Shown here one piece after another: positions 40,759 to 53,093 of a stretch of 64,000 nucleotides of DNA (the first letter of the stretch is position 1; every line of letters starts with the position of its first letter). Under the pieces are notes generated by a model, which was not told the DNA's origin, ran no database searches, and saw only the letters and a program-made list of their open reading frames with translations. Location of the stretch: contig JAYKKI010000013.1 in assembly GCA_039881145.1 (NCBI GenBank), positions 40,691,501-40,755,500 of the forward strand, written 5' to 3'. This DNA comes from Druceiella hillmani (Eukaryota; Arthropoda; Insecta; Lepidoptera; Hepialidae). Made by a program: the position numbers and the translations under genes.

Positions 40759-41090
40759 ACCACCATCTACCGGTTATCCATTACCGAAACAGGTTAAATG
40801 GAGTATAGAATACAGTTTATTTTCCTGGTTTCCAAAAACTTGTTCCTTCTTTTCATATTTAATCATGTTATATCATATCGTCTAATTATTTCTGACATAT
40901 TATTTAAAAAGACCATTCACTACGCAAAAATACTGTCAATATTACAAGTAAAGTTTAATCAATATTAAGTATTTTAAATATAATCTAGCCAAATCCTACT
41001 TTTCCTTAACTTATAATGAGGTAAATAATAAATAGTATTTCTCTAAATTACTATTAGTCTCCTAAGAATATTACTATTTTATTGCTATTG

Positions 41091-41406
41091 CAAATTCTTT
41101 CTGTAATATTGGTCAATTGTGTTGTTAAACTGTATGGATAATAGATTAGTAAACTTTATTAAACTACGTGTAGAATAACATATTGTTCCAACTTATTGTA
41201 CAAGTTCTTGCAATATACGCATCCAATGTTAGTTCAATTTAATTTCAACAAATTCTTTCTATAATATTGGTCAATTGTGTTGTTAAACTGTATTGAGAAA
41301 AGATTAGTAAATCTTATTGAACTACGTGTAGAATAACATATTGTTCCAACTTATTGTACAGGTTCTTGCAATATACGCATCCAATGTTAATTAAATTTAA
41401 TTTTAA
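41091..41406 (+). repeat. Two-copy tandem duplication, 158-bp period
   Basis: Copies at 41091-41248 and 41249-41406 are highly similar; long identical blocks include 'aatattggtcaattgtgttg' and 'ctacgtgtagaataacatat'. A third unit starts and stops at once ('aaaaaattctt'). The low divergence points to a recent duplication. Its period equals that of the satellite at 13 kb but the sequences are unrelated. Confidence 0.96.
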
Positions 41407-41489
41407 AAAATTCTTAAACTCACCTGTCTCTTAAAAATGTCGCTTTTGAAAAGATGTTTTTCATCTTTTTAAATAGTCTTTATGAAAAT

Positions 41490-41762
41490 TTATTCGAGTG
41501 AAAAAAGGAACGGACTAAATTTAGGTGTACTAATTTTTTCCATTATGACCGAGTAACTACAAGCATTGCCTTCCATTATGACCGAGTAACTACAAGCATT
41601 GCCTTCCATTATGACCGAGTAACTACAAGCATTCCCTTCATCACCTTTTTGAATACTAATATAGTTTTTACTTTCATAAAGATGGTTTTTATTTTCATAA
41701 TCAATTGCTAACAAAATCGAATTTGCCAACAAAAGATAGAATAACGAATATATACAAAACAT
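41490..41762 (-). other. Small ORF with signal-peptide-like start and 11-residue repeats (uncertain)
   Basis: Starts with ATG at 41762 and runs 90 codons. Residues 1-20 (MFCIYSLFYLLLANSILLAI) are hydrophobic like a signal peptide. Residues about 42-74 are three near-perfect copies of EGNACSYSVIM, each with one cysteine. The stop codon at 41490 overlaps an AATAAA word. No dibasic processing site separates the repeats and no family is recognised. The 33-bp repeat length keeps the frame, so the ORF may simply be an accident of a minisatellite in AT-rich DNA. Confidence 0.2.
41538..41636 (+). repeat. 33-bp minisatellite, three copies
   Basis: Copies at 41538, 41571 and 41604, each beginning 'ttccattatgaccgagtaac', almost identical. 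Confidence 0.97.
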
Positions 41763-41764
41763 AA

Positions 41765-42200
41765 AGTCTTACGAAAATGTTATTTTATTACTGTAACGTG
41801 GTATTTTAAAATAAACATGCTAATAATAACATTTTTTATACAATAAAATTAATACGTAAATATGTTTCAAAATAACGTTAATATGGCAGTTTCTTTTCTG
41901 CTTTTTGCTAGCTTAGAGAAATTATGATATAACCTATTTTACTTTCGAATGGTCAATAATATGTTAAAACTTACAAAATTTTAATTGAAATAAAAAAAAA
42001 CAACAGAGAAAGTGAAAAAATAATATCTTGTAACTTTTAACCGCCTTTTATGAATGAATGTATAAAAATGTACTGATTACTGATGAGGCTACTAAGAGTA
42101 GATTTATCTAAATAAATGTGGTTTTTTTATCGAATTATCCAATAAATAATTTACTAATTCTGAGTCAATCTCTATATATATTATTTTTTATTGTATTATA

Positions 42201-42202
<2 letters not shown>
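41765..42202. other. No recognisable gene
   Basis: AT-rich DNA upstream of the small minus-strand ORF; no clear core promoter can be assigned. Confidence 0.4.

Positions 42203-42282
<80 letters not shown>
42203..42282. repeat. (TA)n microsatellite
   Basis: Two long TA runs separated by 'tgtaca'. Confidence 0.96.
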
Positions 42283-42284
<2 letters not shown>

Positions 42285-43659
42285 CTCCTTCATCCAGTCG
42301 GTGAGAAGCTCTGCTGATACCTTTTCTAAATTTAAATTTTATCAATATTTACGTTTATAAAACTAAAATTAACTACTGTGTTACTTGTTAACCGATAACT
42401 ACATTGTTGATTATTTTATTTTAAACTTTTTTAATATAGGGTTATTTTTATGAAACGAAAACCAGATGCAAAAACAAAACGTGTCTATTAAAAACATTTT
42501 ATAGACTAGAAAGTACACATAGTTTCATAACTTGTGTGTTATGTAACTAGATAATCAACTCGAGATGATAAACTCATGGATTTTTTTTCATCTGCTGGAT
42601 TAGGCATTTCTGTTCACAAAAACGCGATAAGTTGTAATGTCTTTCTTTCTTTCTTCTTTTAAATAATAACACAGCGCACTTATAGATTTTCTCTTGCTTT
42701 TATCTGATAATCGAATGCATCTTAAATATGTAAAGTTTTAAGTCTTTAAAATAACTTTTATTATTTATTTAAAACAACTTTTATTATGTACGTTTCATTT
42801 TATTTTAAGATTTGAATTCTCTATATTACAAAATTATTTTATTATACTAATACAAAATAACTAAAATTGATTCTCTACGTTACAAAATTAACCTCGAAAA
42901 TTCAATCCTTCGAACAGGATTAAATACATATCACCCCGATTTGAATCTTTCTCACAGTAAAAAACACTTGGAAAGATTGTCAAATATTTGAATTATATAC
43001 TGCCAAATATTTTGTTAATTCTTTCTATCAAGTTTATCTTTGAGAAAAATGCTATAGTTGTGTATTTTATTTAGATATGAGAATTTAATTACCCTCTTCA
43101 TGTAATACACTGAAATCTAAGTCACGTAGAATGACTGACATCATTATAATTTTCCAACCATTTCATGTCGTATTTTATGTTTATCGGATTAACTCGTCTA
43201 TTGTACCCTTATTAAATATTAACGTAAAGTGCTTTGTGGACCGTTTAGTTGTTTGCTGTTTTAGCAGCAGTTTGTTTTAGCTACAATTACTGCGTTTAGT
43301 TAATAGCATCAGATTAGTTTGTGTTTGCGTTACGTGAGTAAAATTGGGGTTAAGATTTAATTACGGAAGCGTCAAGCGAATACTTAATACTTTGGCATTG
43401 TTATAAGCTGTTTTCTCGGAAATAACATTTTTATTTTTTGATACTAAAATTACGTTAGCACTAAGATTTAGGATATGAGGCACTATGCTTAGAACAATGT
43501 TAATGTTGGTGTTTCATATGTATGAGGAATTTGAATGAAAAAATATTTATATATAAATCTTTTAAGATCATTCAGGTATCTATTCGATTGTCCGTATATC
43601 GCAACTCTTTATTTCAGACGCCATTTTATTTCGGTACGTCAAATTTGACATAATGATTA
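42283..43659. other. No gene; short duplicated words
   Basis: 'gattctcta.rttacaaaatta' occurs at about 42817 and 42869. Nothing else notable. Confidence 0.4.
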
Positions 43660-43880
43660 AGAATAGAATCACGTGGTTGAAAATATCTCGAACATATTTA
43701 ACGAAGTAAAAATATTGTTATGGAAAATTTAGAGGGGAATGCAGTACCCGTTTTTTTTTATTTCATGTTTTATATCGAATGTCAATTAAAAAAACAAGTT
43801 GTTAGTACTACAAAACTATTTTTTTCAGAATTTCATCTAAAATATTTTTAGGTGTAAAAACATGTAGAAAAATATATAGT
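43660..43880 (+). repeat. Diverged relative of the 40-kb tandem repeat
   Basis: The order 'acgtggttgaaa', 'gaaaatttagaggggaat', a long T run with 'atttcatgttttatat', 'acaaaactattttttt', 'tttcatctaaaat' follows the same plan as 39991-40430 with many changes. It appears to be an older copy of the same family. Confidence 0.5.
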
Positions 43881-44164
43881 ATCCCCTTGTCCCTCAAACT
43901 TCCAAAGTCAAATTGGAAAACCATTGTGATTATTCTAAAAATCTCGATATTCTCACACATATAAAAGGTATACCAGGCAATATATTTTTATGGTGATTTT
44001 TTAATGATGTAATAGGTATACCATATATATTAACATGTTTATATGTAACGAAGCATGTACGGAAACGTGGTATTAGGAGTTTTAACCTTAACAGTTTTCT
44101 TACATATTTAATAGGGGTATTTATTTCGTAAATTTAAAGTTTTAATTAATTATCAATATTATCA

Positions 44165-44575
44165 TCAGTCGAAAGACACTTACTGGTGTAAATAGACGTC
44201 CTTCACAGATTCCCACAGAGATCGATCCCGTTCCGCTTTCATTCAAAAGTCCATAGGACATTTCTCACATTACCAATAAATACATCTATCCATCTAGTAA
44301 TGGCTTATGTCTGTTACCAGGTAATCTCCCAATCTGCGTCTTCCTGTCCATGGTCGCAATTTCAGAAGTTTTCTCTCTCAATTTTTGTCAGTTCTGCGCT
44401 CTATGTGACATGCCCATTGATACTTCAGTCTGTCCATTTTTAGCCATGTCGACAATGTTAATTTTCTTATTTCAACTAGGGATATTCTCATCATATATTG
44501 TATCCTCCTCATTACATATAGGCTTTTCTGCAGCTCGCTGAGTGACTTGGTGTCTTTTTACGAGTTCAATAGCAT
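44165..44575 (-). pseudogene. Decayed C-terminal end of an RTE-type LINE
   Basis: Reading the minus strand from high to low coordinates, and crossing stops and frame changes, the segments VTQRAAEKP (44520-44547), QWACHIERRTD (44387-44418), LRPWTGRR (44337-44364) and RDRSLWESVKDVYLHQ (44185-44232) appear in order. They correspond to the conserved tail after the reverse-transcriptase domain in insect RTE-type elements, where the second block is usually QWAGHIARRTD. The 3' side continues into TGATGATAA, similar to the short tandem tails of these elements. Only the 3' end is present, as expected for a 5'-truncated insertion, and it is inactive. Confidence 0.82.
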
Positions 44576-44604
44576 GGCGCCGCGCCATTATCTTTGAAGG
44601 TTCC

Positions 44605-44652
44605 ATATTAAAAAAAAGCTTTGTAAAAACACAAAGCTTTTTTTTTTAATAT
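44605..44652. other. Hairpin with about 20-bp stem
   Basis: 'atattaaaaaaaagctttgt' pairs with 44631-44652 around AAAAAC, with a two-base length difference in the T run. It lies just upstream (on the minus strand) of the RTE fragment. Confidence 0.9.
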
Positions 44653-44654
44653 AT

Positions 44655-46044
44655 TTTTTATAATTAAAATGCACTTGTTTTTATTTATTACTTTAAAATT
44701 TACATGCCGTCTTTGAGTTTATCATATAGACTTTCCATGTTTATCCAGAAAACACTTACATTCTAGTAAAAAAAAAGCTGTTTTAATTTGAAACTATTTA
44801 TTTCCGTTCTTTTAAACAAAACGCACAATTTCTCCACAGCTATATTCTTTGTGATATTGAACATGAGGATGGGAGTAAGAAATACAGTTATCAGAAGTAT
44901 TCACAAAATTTACGATATTTTTTAGCATGTAGTGCAATTATTTTTATTAATAAAATTGTTTTCATGAGCTTTTTACATCAAGTTTGAGTAGTAGATTTTT
45001 ATAGCGACTAGGAGTCTCCTTTCAACCGACTAGGAGTAGCTGGTTGCATTGGTTTAATAATTTTGTTCACAAAAATTGACAATGATATTTCAACTTTATT
45101 AACATTATTCGACGTATTTATGTTTGGTTTTTATTCTATATAATTTTATGTTCCAATTTATGCTATGTTTCAACGCCATTTACATCGGGCCGTTTTAGGG
45201 CAGCAGCAAGATGCGAAGAAAAAATATATTTTTAACAAGAATTTATGAACACGAAATATAAGAGAGAAAATTCAAATTAACCATTATACTGCCTTTTTTA
45301 CTGTATAAATGTCAATATTATTTTTTAATAAAAAGTGGTGATGATATACATCCGCTTGTACAGGTTTTAAATTTTTACATTGTCGCACAGGGAAAAGTTT
45401 TCCCCCATAATTAGTGACATAGAAAAAGAATCTAAAAGTTTTTAATAATCTGGACAGATATTTTTATAAAGTACGTAGAAAAACGCGTGTAAAACTGTCT
45501 TTTACGCAGCGCCATATGTGCGACAAGCTTTAATTCATTAATCGATCATTTTCTACCTAAATACATGACACGTTACCTATAATAAAAGTTTAATTACAGA
45601 TTATGTGTTGTATATTTACCTTGGTAAAAATAAACATGATATTTTGAAATATTTATTAATAAGAGTTTTTAGTCTCGATCATGTTAAATCAAATTCAGTA
45701 AGTGATATTATTCGTTGAATTAGTTTTGTTCACTTACTAGATGACAAATTTGCTTCATGAAGGCAATATCAAGTAGTTTCAGCTCACTGCCACTCCGGTA
45801 GAAGTTGTTCGCATCAGTAAGATTCAGGTTCGGTGGGTGAAGTGGACTAGAGAGTTAAATTGCGAATTAAACACCACCACCTCACCCCAACCTCCCAGTC
45901 CCCAGCTCAGTTTACGGCGCCATTAATTACAAACAAACTTAATTTATAAACACATCGACAACTTGCTTTTTAATTTAATATGTCATTGGTTTTTAAATCC
46001 ATTATGCAGCGTTAAGTTAAGATTGCTTTTGGCTAATTTTACTA
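44655..46044. other. No gene; one GC-richer patch
   Basis: 45780-45925 is rich in C and G for this window ('cggtgggtgaagtgg', 'ccaccacctcaccccaac') and could form an imperfect hairpin between those words. No long frame. Confidence 0.4.
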
Positions 46045-46375
46045 GTCAAACAAGCCCAAATTGAATAGGGTTATTGTTAATCATTGGGAAGTTTCCATGA
46101 ATATATTCATCCTCCATCATCAAATCTTTCCGGTTCAAATATGTAATTAGAACAGTTATCGGGATAAGTAAAATGAGCCCAAACTCGATAGGTCTATTGT
46201 TAATTATTGAGAAGTTCCCATGGCACCTTTCTTCTCTATCCTCAAATCTTTTTGGTTCCAATATGTAATCAAAGAACTTAATAGGACAAATCAAACGAGT
46301 ACCAACTCGATAGGCCTATTATTAATCATTGAGAAGTTCCCATAATTACCTCGCTCCTCCTTTGTCATTGATGGT
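46045..46375 (-). repeat. Tandem repeat of about 123 bp, two and a half copies
   Basis: 'agcccaaa' or a variant starts units at 46052, 46176 and 46298. Shared words are 'ttgttaatcattg', 'gaagtt.ccat', 'tcaaatctttyyggttc' and 'aatatgtaat'. The period is near 41 codons, so an 82-codon minus frame repeats a 41-residue unit ending GNF..INN.PI.FGL. That frame has no ATG start and shifts in the third copy, which argues against a gene. Confidence 0.9.
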
Positions 46376-48185
46376 ATCGTATGATCATTAAAATTGCATT
46401 AGTTTACAAAGTTTCAGACACCTAAGACATTCAGAAATTGGTGAAAACTAATTTGCTAGATTTGTTTACATAAAATTGATGATAATAAAAGCATTGCCAA
46501 ATAGTAAGACTTTGAAGAGAAGGACTAATCATAGAAACAGTTTGTAACAAATTTAATATGTAAAAACATTATGATAAAACCAGTCAACAGAAATTGGATC
46601 AAAAGGTACGTGAAAATACATATCCTAATCTCTAAAAGTTCACAACAACTTCAAGTTGATTTACTTCAACTAAGTAACCGTATAATTTTCAAGTTTTTTT
46701 CTCTTTATTTTCCTCCGGGTACCATATAAAAAAGGCAAAACGCTTAGAATTACAATCTTAAATACAGTACAATATTTCGAGTGAGATGTACCACAATTAC
46801 ATAAAGACCATTCCGACCTGCGATTTGCGAATTTGCGGTTTCGATCCTTATTCATTTGTATAATAATGACTTAAATTACAATAGACGAGGTGTCGCCTAC
46901 ATTATATTACTGCTTTCGGTACCAGAAGCTCCCTTCTTTAGGTCTACTTCTTGAATTTTTGGAAAATTTTGAAAATATTCAGAGATTTTAGCAAATATTT
47001 CTTTCAATTTCTACGTCGCTTTCATAAAATGGTAATGTATGATGAGTGTCGGTGTTAGTAGTCTTCGTCGTGTTTTCTCGGCAACTATGTGTTGTGAAAA
47101 TTGACTTAGAAAACAAAGACTCACTGAAATTTCTATCAATGGCAGTGTTTAGAGATGTAAAGAAAAATAAATTTCCTTTGCTGTGAAATCAACACGGAAG
47201 CGCGCCCTCAATTAATCTCAACAACCGATCGAAACAGCGTTTTGGCAATTAAACTTTTTCAACTTTAAACTTTTTTGTAAGGCTTCTGATTTTGACATCC
47301 AAAATATTAAATAAAAGTAATTAAAAGTTAATTTTAAACGATATCCTATTCTTGAAAAAATATTGTTTTAATTTCGCTTTAAGACTTTTTTATCATGTGT
47401 ATGTTTACTATAAAAATAATTTACCTTGATTCATTTAGATTGTCTCTTTGGCAGAGATTTTCATATCTATTGAACAATGACATTTTGAATGAATTTTATT
47501 TTTCATAAGTCGCACGTTATTGTTATATTATATAATTTATATTGTGCATTTCATTAACTAAGTATTTTTCGGTTTAAAAATATCGTTAATAATATTTTTG
47601 AATAGAAAAAATATGTTTACTTCAATTATCCACAAACATAAGGCTTGTTGATAATTAATTGCTAATGTAGCTACGTTATCTATGTGCATATGTTCATAAA
47701 TATATGGATTATACTTTCATTTCCGCCTCAGTTTCCCTTCTTTAGCAAACATAATTATATTTTATAAATTTTTATTAAATATATTAAATATTCGTATTAG
47801 AAATAAAAAATAGTCACAAGTCAATTTACATAAAACTTCGGTGGTCAGACGTAATGGTTAATAATTAATTTTCAATAAATATTTGAGATAAAATAGTATT
47901 ATATGAAAACATTCAGAGACTGGTTTTGTTAAATTCTTGAGAAGTAAATATACGTTTAGTTAGTATAGTATCCAAGATCATGGATCCATCTATATGTTGA
48001 GATTTGGAGTAGAAATAATTTTAGCCTTATTATTTTCACTCAACATTTAGTAGGAGTTTAATTTCGCTTATATGCGAAACAATTATCGGCTTAAAATGGT
48101 TCATGACATAAAAGAAAGAAAAATTACTACATAAAACGTCATCGATTCCTGTTTATAAATAATGCATGTGTGACATGCAGGCATA
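46376..48185. other. No recognisable gene
   Basis: AT-rich; no repeat partner or hairpin noticed. Confidence 0.4.
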
Positions 48186-48189
48186 ATTT

Positions 48190-48629
48190 GGAATATTCGC
48201 GAACTGTGTATGAAGCTAAGTGGGGATGACTTTTGAGACTTCATAATAAATACTAAAACGTTTTCGAATCTTCTAGACCATTCTGAATAACTTAGAATAT
48301 TCTCGAACATTCTGATTAAACTATTTTATTCACATAATAATTCAATAAAAACCGAGAAAATAAAATTATTTGCACATAATTCTGATGAAACAAGGTTATT
48401 CAGAATACAATTGGTAAACAACAAATTTTTAATGTTGATTATTGTTTAAAAAAAATTTGTTGGTTATTAATTAATAAAAGAAATTTAAATGTATTATTAA
48501 TGTTAAAATAAATGAGAAGTTACGAAAGTGAAGAAAAACGGTGAGGACAATCAATAGGTACGTGTGAGAATTCGATAATATTCCAGAATATTGTGTACAT
48601 TTCTTCAAATTTCTAGAACTTCCTAGAAA
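48190..48629. promoter_or_regulatory. Cluster of heat-shock-element-like GAA/TTC arrays
   Basis: Alternating nGAAn/nTTCn pentamers, the binding pattern of heat-shock factor, occur at 48190-48204 (three perfect units), 48265-48284 (three of four), 48294-48313 (four perfect units, 'agaatattctcgaacattct'), 48579-48592 (about three) and 48610-48629 (three of four). No adjacent gene or core promoter is recognised, so function is only inferred. The arrays may also be part of a repeat family. Confidence 0.45.
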
Positions 48630-48634
48630 AATAA

Positions 48635-50860
48635 AAGTATACATTTTCGAGTTCCACTATTTTCAACCCCCATGTTTTCCACGCCCTTACAATTATCGAC
48701 GCCCCTCACCACAGTTCACGATGATAGGGTTGAGGCTACTACCACGCACAAATGTTATTCGTTTGCGAAATGTAGCTTTTACCGCAGAGTGGAAAATAGG
48801 GCCACACACGACCAATTTAATATAATATATATAGATATATATGTGTATATATAGATGTATATGTCGAGGCTTATACGTACTCATATATGATATACAAATT
48901 GTAGTGTTGTTTCTATGAACAAGTTTTAGAAGCATCTTAACTTTATAGTTAGCCTTGTAATCTCAATCTTCCAATATATTTTTGCTTATATGGGTTTTCC
49001 GTCATTTTGTATTATTCCCCTTTCAACTCCTTTAATAGTTAACGTAGTTATGAAAATACATAATGTAGTTTATGATACTGCATTAGGCAATTCCGATTAA
49101 AATTCATTAACTATCTAGGCAAGATAAGAATAATTGCCTGGAAAACCGAGAGAACGCTAAAATCGCATAAACTTTTACGCAGTTTTAACGTTCGTTCATC
49201 ATAACTTTGCTCATCTGGAACTATAAATTCCTCATTGTTTTATAGAACAATGATATTATTGAAAAATTTATGATTTCATAAAACCTTTTTAGTGATCAAC
49301 TTGATGATTGATTTTTTTCAGACAAAATTATTAGACGGAGCTAAACATTGTTAGTTTAAACTTATAGGAGTAATTAGTCCGTAAATATTGTTAGGTTAAT
49401 AAAACAGAAACTAATATAAATTTTGATAATTTACTAATAAATACCCATTCTAAAGCCGTTTATCGAATCTAATTGGAAAATAAATATATTGTCATTTTAT
49501 CTGATTATTTAGTGAAATGGAAAGAGTATTATGGTATTACGGTCAGAAAGTACATTGTTTACCTATATTTACATATCTTATTCGTCCAAAAATAGCATAA
49601 AAGGTGTTCCGTAATTATTTCAGAGTGAAAAATCCATTATATTGACAAATGAATAATCAGCGTTTCGAAACAGAAAATAAATATACGGCCATATATCAGT
49701 TTATCGGAACTTATCATACATTATACATTTGCAATCTTTGTCGCTAGACATCTCCATTTCTTTGGTAAAAAACGGAAAGCTTTAGAATAGAAATACGCAG
49801 GCTTTGAATAGAAAAAAATCGTCGATGAACTCTTGGAGACGGTCATCGGTTTCGAAACAGACTAAATTTGGACACCACCACGTCTGATGTATGAGAGGGA
49901 CGTGACATCATTAATAGCTCCGGCTCCAACAAATTTAATAAAGTAGCCCTTTGACATTATACATTTCCGACTAAGTTCTTTTCTTAAATTTTAAAACTGA
50001 CTGCAGTATACTGTGTCAGTAGTAGTAGAATCATTAAAAAGTATTTTGAAATGATTCTATGAACAATAATTAAATGCAACACTTTCTTCTTGTGATGGGA
50101 TTAATTTTTTGGAATTGGTTTGCCCGATTCCTTTTAACTTTTAATATTTATGCTTATTGATGTTATTCATTTACACGACCCACTATTTATTCCTAATGGT
50201 TCAACCTGTTGAATCTGTTGAAGGTGCTGATTTGGGGTTGAATATATTGAATGTATGCCGAAAAGGAAAACGTTATGCAGTTAGCTATGTCTTTATGAAA
50301 ATGGAATAGACAAAGCATATTCTTCCATTAATGGTTTTAATTCGTTGATATCAAATTGTTGGTATTTGCTGTATGACACGAGTACTTTCTTTGATACCTG
50401 ATGAGTACTACGATTACGTGAATATACCCTCTGTTCCTTAAAGTAATAGAATATTCACAGTTCTTCAGTTCTATTCAGAAGTTATTATCAGGTTTACTAG
50501 TGAATAAGAGAAATGAAACTACATTGCAAATGGAGTTTTCAGAATATTTATATGATATTTTGATGAGAATGTCGAAAAAGACAATTGTTAATTCATCGGT
50601 GATATTGTTTTAAAAAGAAATGAACTTCTAAATATCTAAAACATAATTTTGATTAAGGTTTTAGTTTATAACATAATTACTAAGACAAAAAAATTCAAAG
50701 GATAATTAAATTGTTATTCATAATAATAATTGTGAAAATTAAATTTTATTCTGCTTTTATTTTTATTTTCATTAATTTCCAAAGGCATCTGAAGTCTGTA
50801 TAATTAGTTTGTCGGTGAGATTTCAAAATATCAACATATGTAGAAGTATGTATATGTACA
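48635..50860. other. No gene; small degenerate TA tract
   Basis: 48820-48862 is a short TATATA/GATATA tract. 49840-49930 is slightly less AT-rich but has no long frame. Confidence 0.4.
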
Positions 50861-51002
50861 TTCCCGTTTAACTTATGTGCCAAATTTACTACCCCTGTTC
50901 TACGAGGGTCGTTACTATTGCTTGAAAATTACATAAATTACCAGCCTCCTTTTCCATAAACGGCGATTCTAGTGACGATTTAATTAAGGGTTGTGTATTT
51001 GA
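50861..51002 (+). repeat. Dispersed repeat copy, partner at 16359
   Basis: Starts 'ttcccgtttaac' and ends 'taattaagggttgt', as in 16359-16480, with about 20 bases more in between. Confidence 0.6.
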
Positions 51003-51089
51003 GTTTAATTCCATGAAAATGCCATTTCCACCTTTTAGATGGAAGATTAAAATATATTTCATTTATTATATGTGTTGATATAAGTGTCC

Positions 51090-51166
51090 ATTTTCCATCA
51101 AAGAGCAGATCTGCAATTTTCCATCAGAGAGCAGATCTGCAATTTTCCATCAGAGAGCAGATCTGG
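51090..51166 (+). repeat. 26-bp minisatellite, three copies
   Basis: 'ttttccatca' starts at 51091, 51117 and 51143; each unit continues with 'agagcagatctg'. Confidence 0.97.
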
Positions 51167-53049
51167 AATATGGAGTAAAGAATCTAGTTTTGCTATCGAA
51201 AGAGTAGTAAACTGAATTAGTGCATAAATATAAATGTTTTTCCTACAGATTGTGTTTTTTGCACTTTTTATTGTTTTTCACATGTATCGTCGTTTTTTGG
51301 ATATATTACTGTTTTTTTGCATGTTTTGTTGATCTTGGTAAGTATTGTCGTTTTTCACATGTATATTGAATTTTGGTCGTGCATCTCGCATGTATCTCCC
51401 TCACAGAGCTCAAATGGTTAAAAACCAAATAACAACTTATTTTTGTTTCTCCTATAAAAATTTCAATTTAGTCTTGACTATTATAGTCGGTAACTATACT
51501 GGTGATTCGCGAATACCAAATTATGCATTGTGATGATGGTCGGCATAGAGAATTCTCCACATGATTAGAACCCACGCTATTACGGTTTCTGTTAGTGCAA
51601 ACGGATGCTTGAAACTGATATTTTATGGTCACTAAATGGCACTTTAAGAGTTTAGACCAACCTTTACCAAGTGGTATTTAGGATTTGTATTACGTACTTT
51701 TGTATTAGGTATCGCAGAAATTTTGTCAAAAATATTTGACGTAGAGACTTGAATATAATGATAAATCATACTGATGATAATGCATCATAATAAATCATAT
51801 TAATCTGAATATATAGGAAAATTAGGACTCAAAACATTTATAGTGAATATTTTATAGAAGTAGTCATTAAATGTTCTTAATTGAATATGTCGCGTGGAAA
51901 TCAATTGAAAGATGGGTTATGTAAAATTTCAAAACTATATTTTATATTATTTTAGATTACTGAAAATTTGCAGATAAACTGTGGTGAAAAACAAAAGCAC
52001 ACTTTTTTCTGTAATTAATAATATTTTAGTATTTAATATTCACTACCTTTTCTCACATTTTCATACCTGCCTAGTGCGATAAGTTTAGGTTAGGCAATTA
52101 TAATAAATAATCTGACAAAAATCAATGAAAAACATATTTATCTATCGTCCTTTTGGCGGTCGACAATTGTGTAAATAAAATTTCAAAAGTCTGATAGTTA
52201 AAAAGAGCAGGGAACAGATACAGAAGCATGAAGATCTTTACAAAATGAAGGCGAAGGACGGTTGCTGGACTGAAAAAGAAAGGTTTTGTAGAAACTTTTT
52301 TTAAAAAAGTGAAACTGGAAGAAAAATCGTTCCGGGAATTAATAAGTTTCTGTTCTGATTATCAACCAGTATTCTGATTACCAATTCTGTTAGCTAATCG
52401 TTAGAAAAAAGTGTCATCAAAATCTATCAAGAATTATGACATGTAGCGTGTCCTCATAAGTTTAAACATAAGTATATATCTGGAAACCGACGTACGGAAG
52501 GACATGTCATTGTGCAAAGGAAAATTTAAATAATTAGAAATATATAAAATAAATTAAAAGATGGAATAATTTTTTAGAGAAATATCTCATCTTTGGAAAC
52601 AATACATTAAAACTTGATTACTTCTAAAATTACTAGAATTATAATTAACCCTAACTTCAAAACTTGATGTTGGCACGCTAAACGATAATAATGCAGCAAA
52701 GGCTCATTTTATATAGTTCGAATTTCAGCAAAAATAAAAGCTATTGCCAGAGGTTTTACATTTTCCGTTTACTGGTTTTGCTGGTGCCAATGAGGTTAGA
52801 TTCATGGCTTTTATAATGATGAAAAAAATAAGTAATAAAATAGAAAAGCGCACGTTAATTCAAATTAAACACAAAACTAGTTACTCATAATTTGTGAATT
52901 ATTACAATTGCATAGTCATATTTCGAAAGCTTTAAATATAGCAGAAAAAAAACCGAAAGGCGCAGGTCAGGTCGCGTCGTAGATTTTTCATGAAAATGCC
53001 AAATAGCATCATGACATGTGCTTTATGTTAATATTTAATTCAATTTCCA
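51167..53049. other. No recognisable gene
   Basis: 51240-51360 has repeated 'gttttt' and 'cacatgtat' words. A short charged open stretch at about 52205-52305 (plus strand) ends in a stop and has no recognised domain. Confidence 0.4.
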
Positions 53050-53085
53050 CTCTTTTTGATAGCATAACCATGCTACCAAAAAGAG
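53050..53085. other. Hairpin A of an adjacent pair, 16-bp stem, AACC loop
   Basis: 'ctctttttgatagcat' pairs with 53070-53085 with one mismatch; the loop is AACC at 53066-53069. Confidence 0.95.
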
Positions 53086-53093
53086 ATTAATTA

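Noticed and set aside
52205..52305. Charged open stretch containing CWTEKERFCRN on the plus strand
   Set aside because: Only about 30 codons, no splice context and no recognised family.
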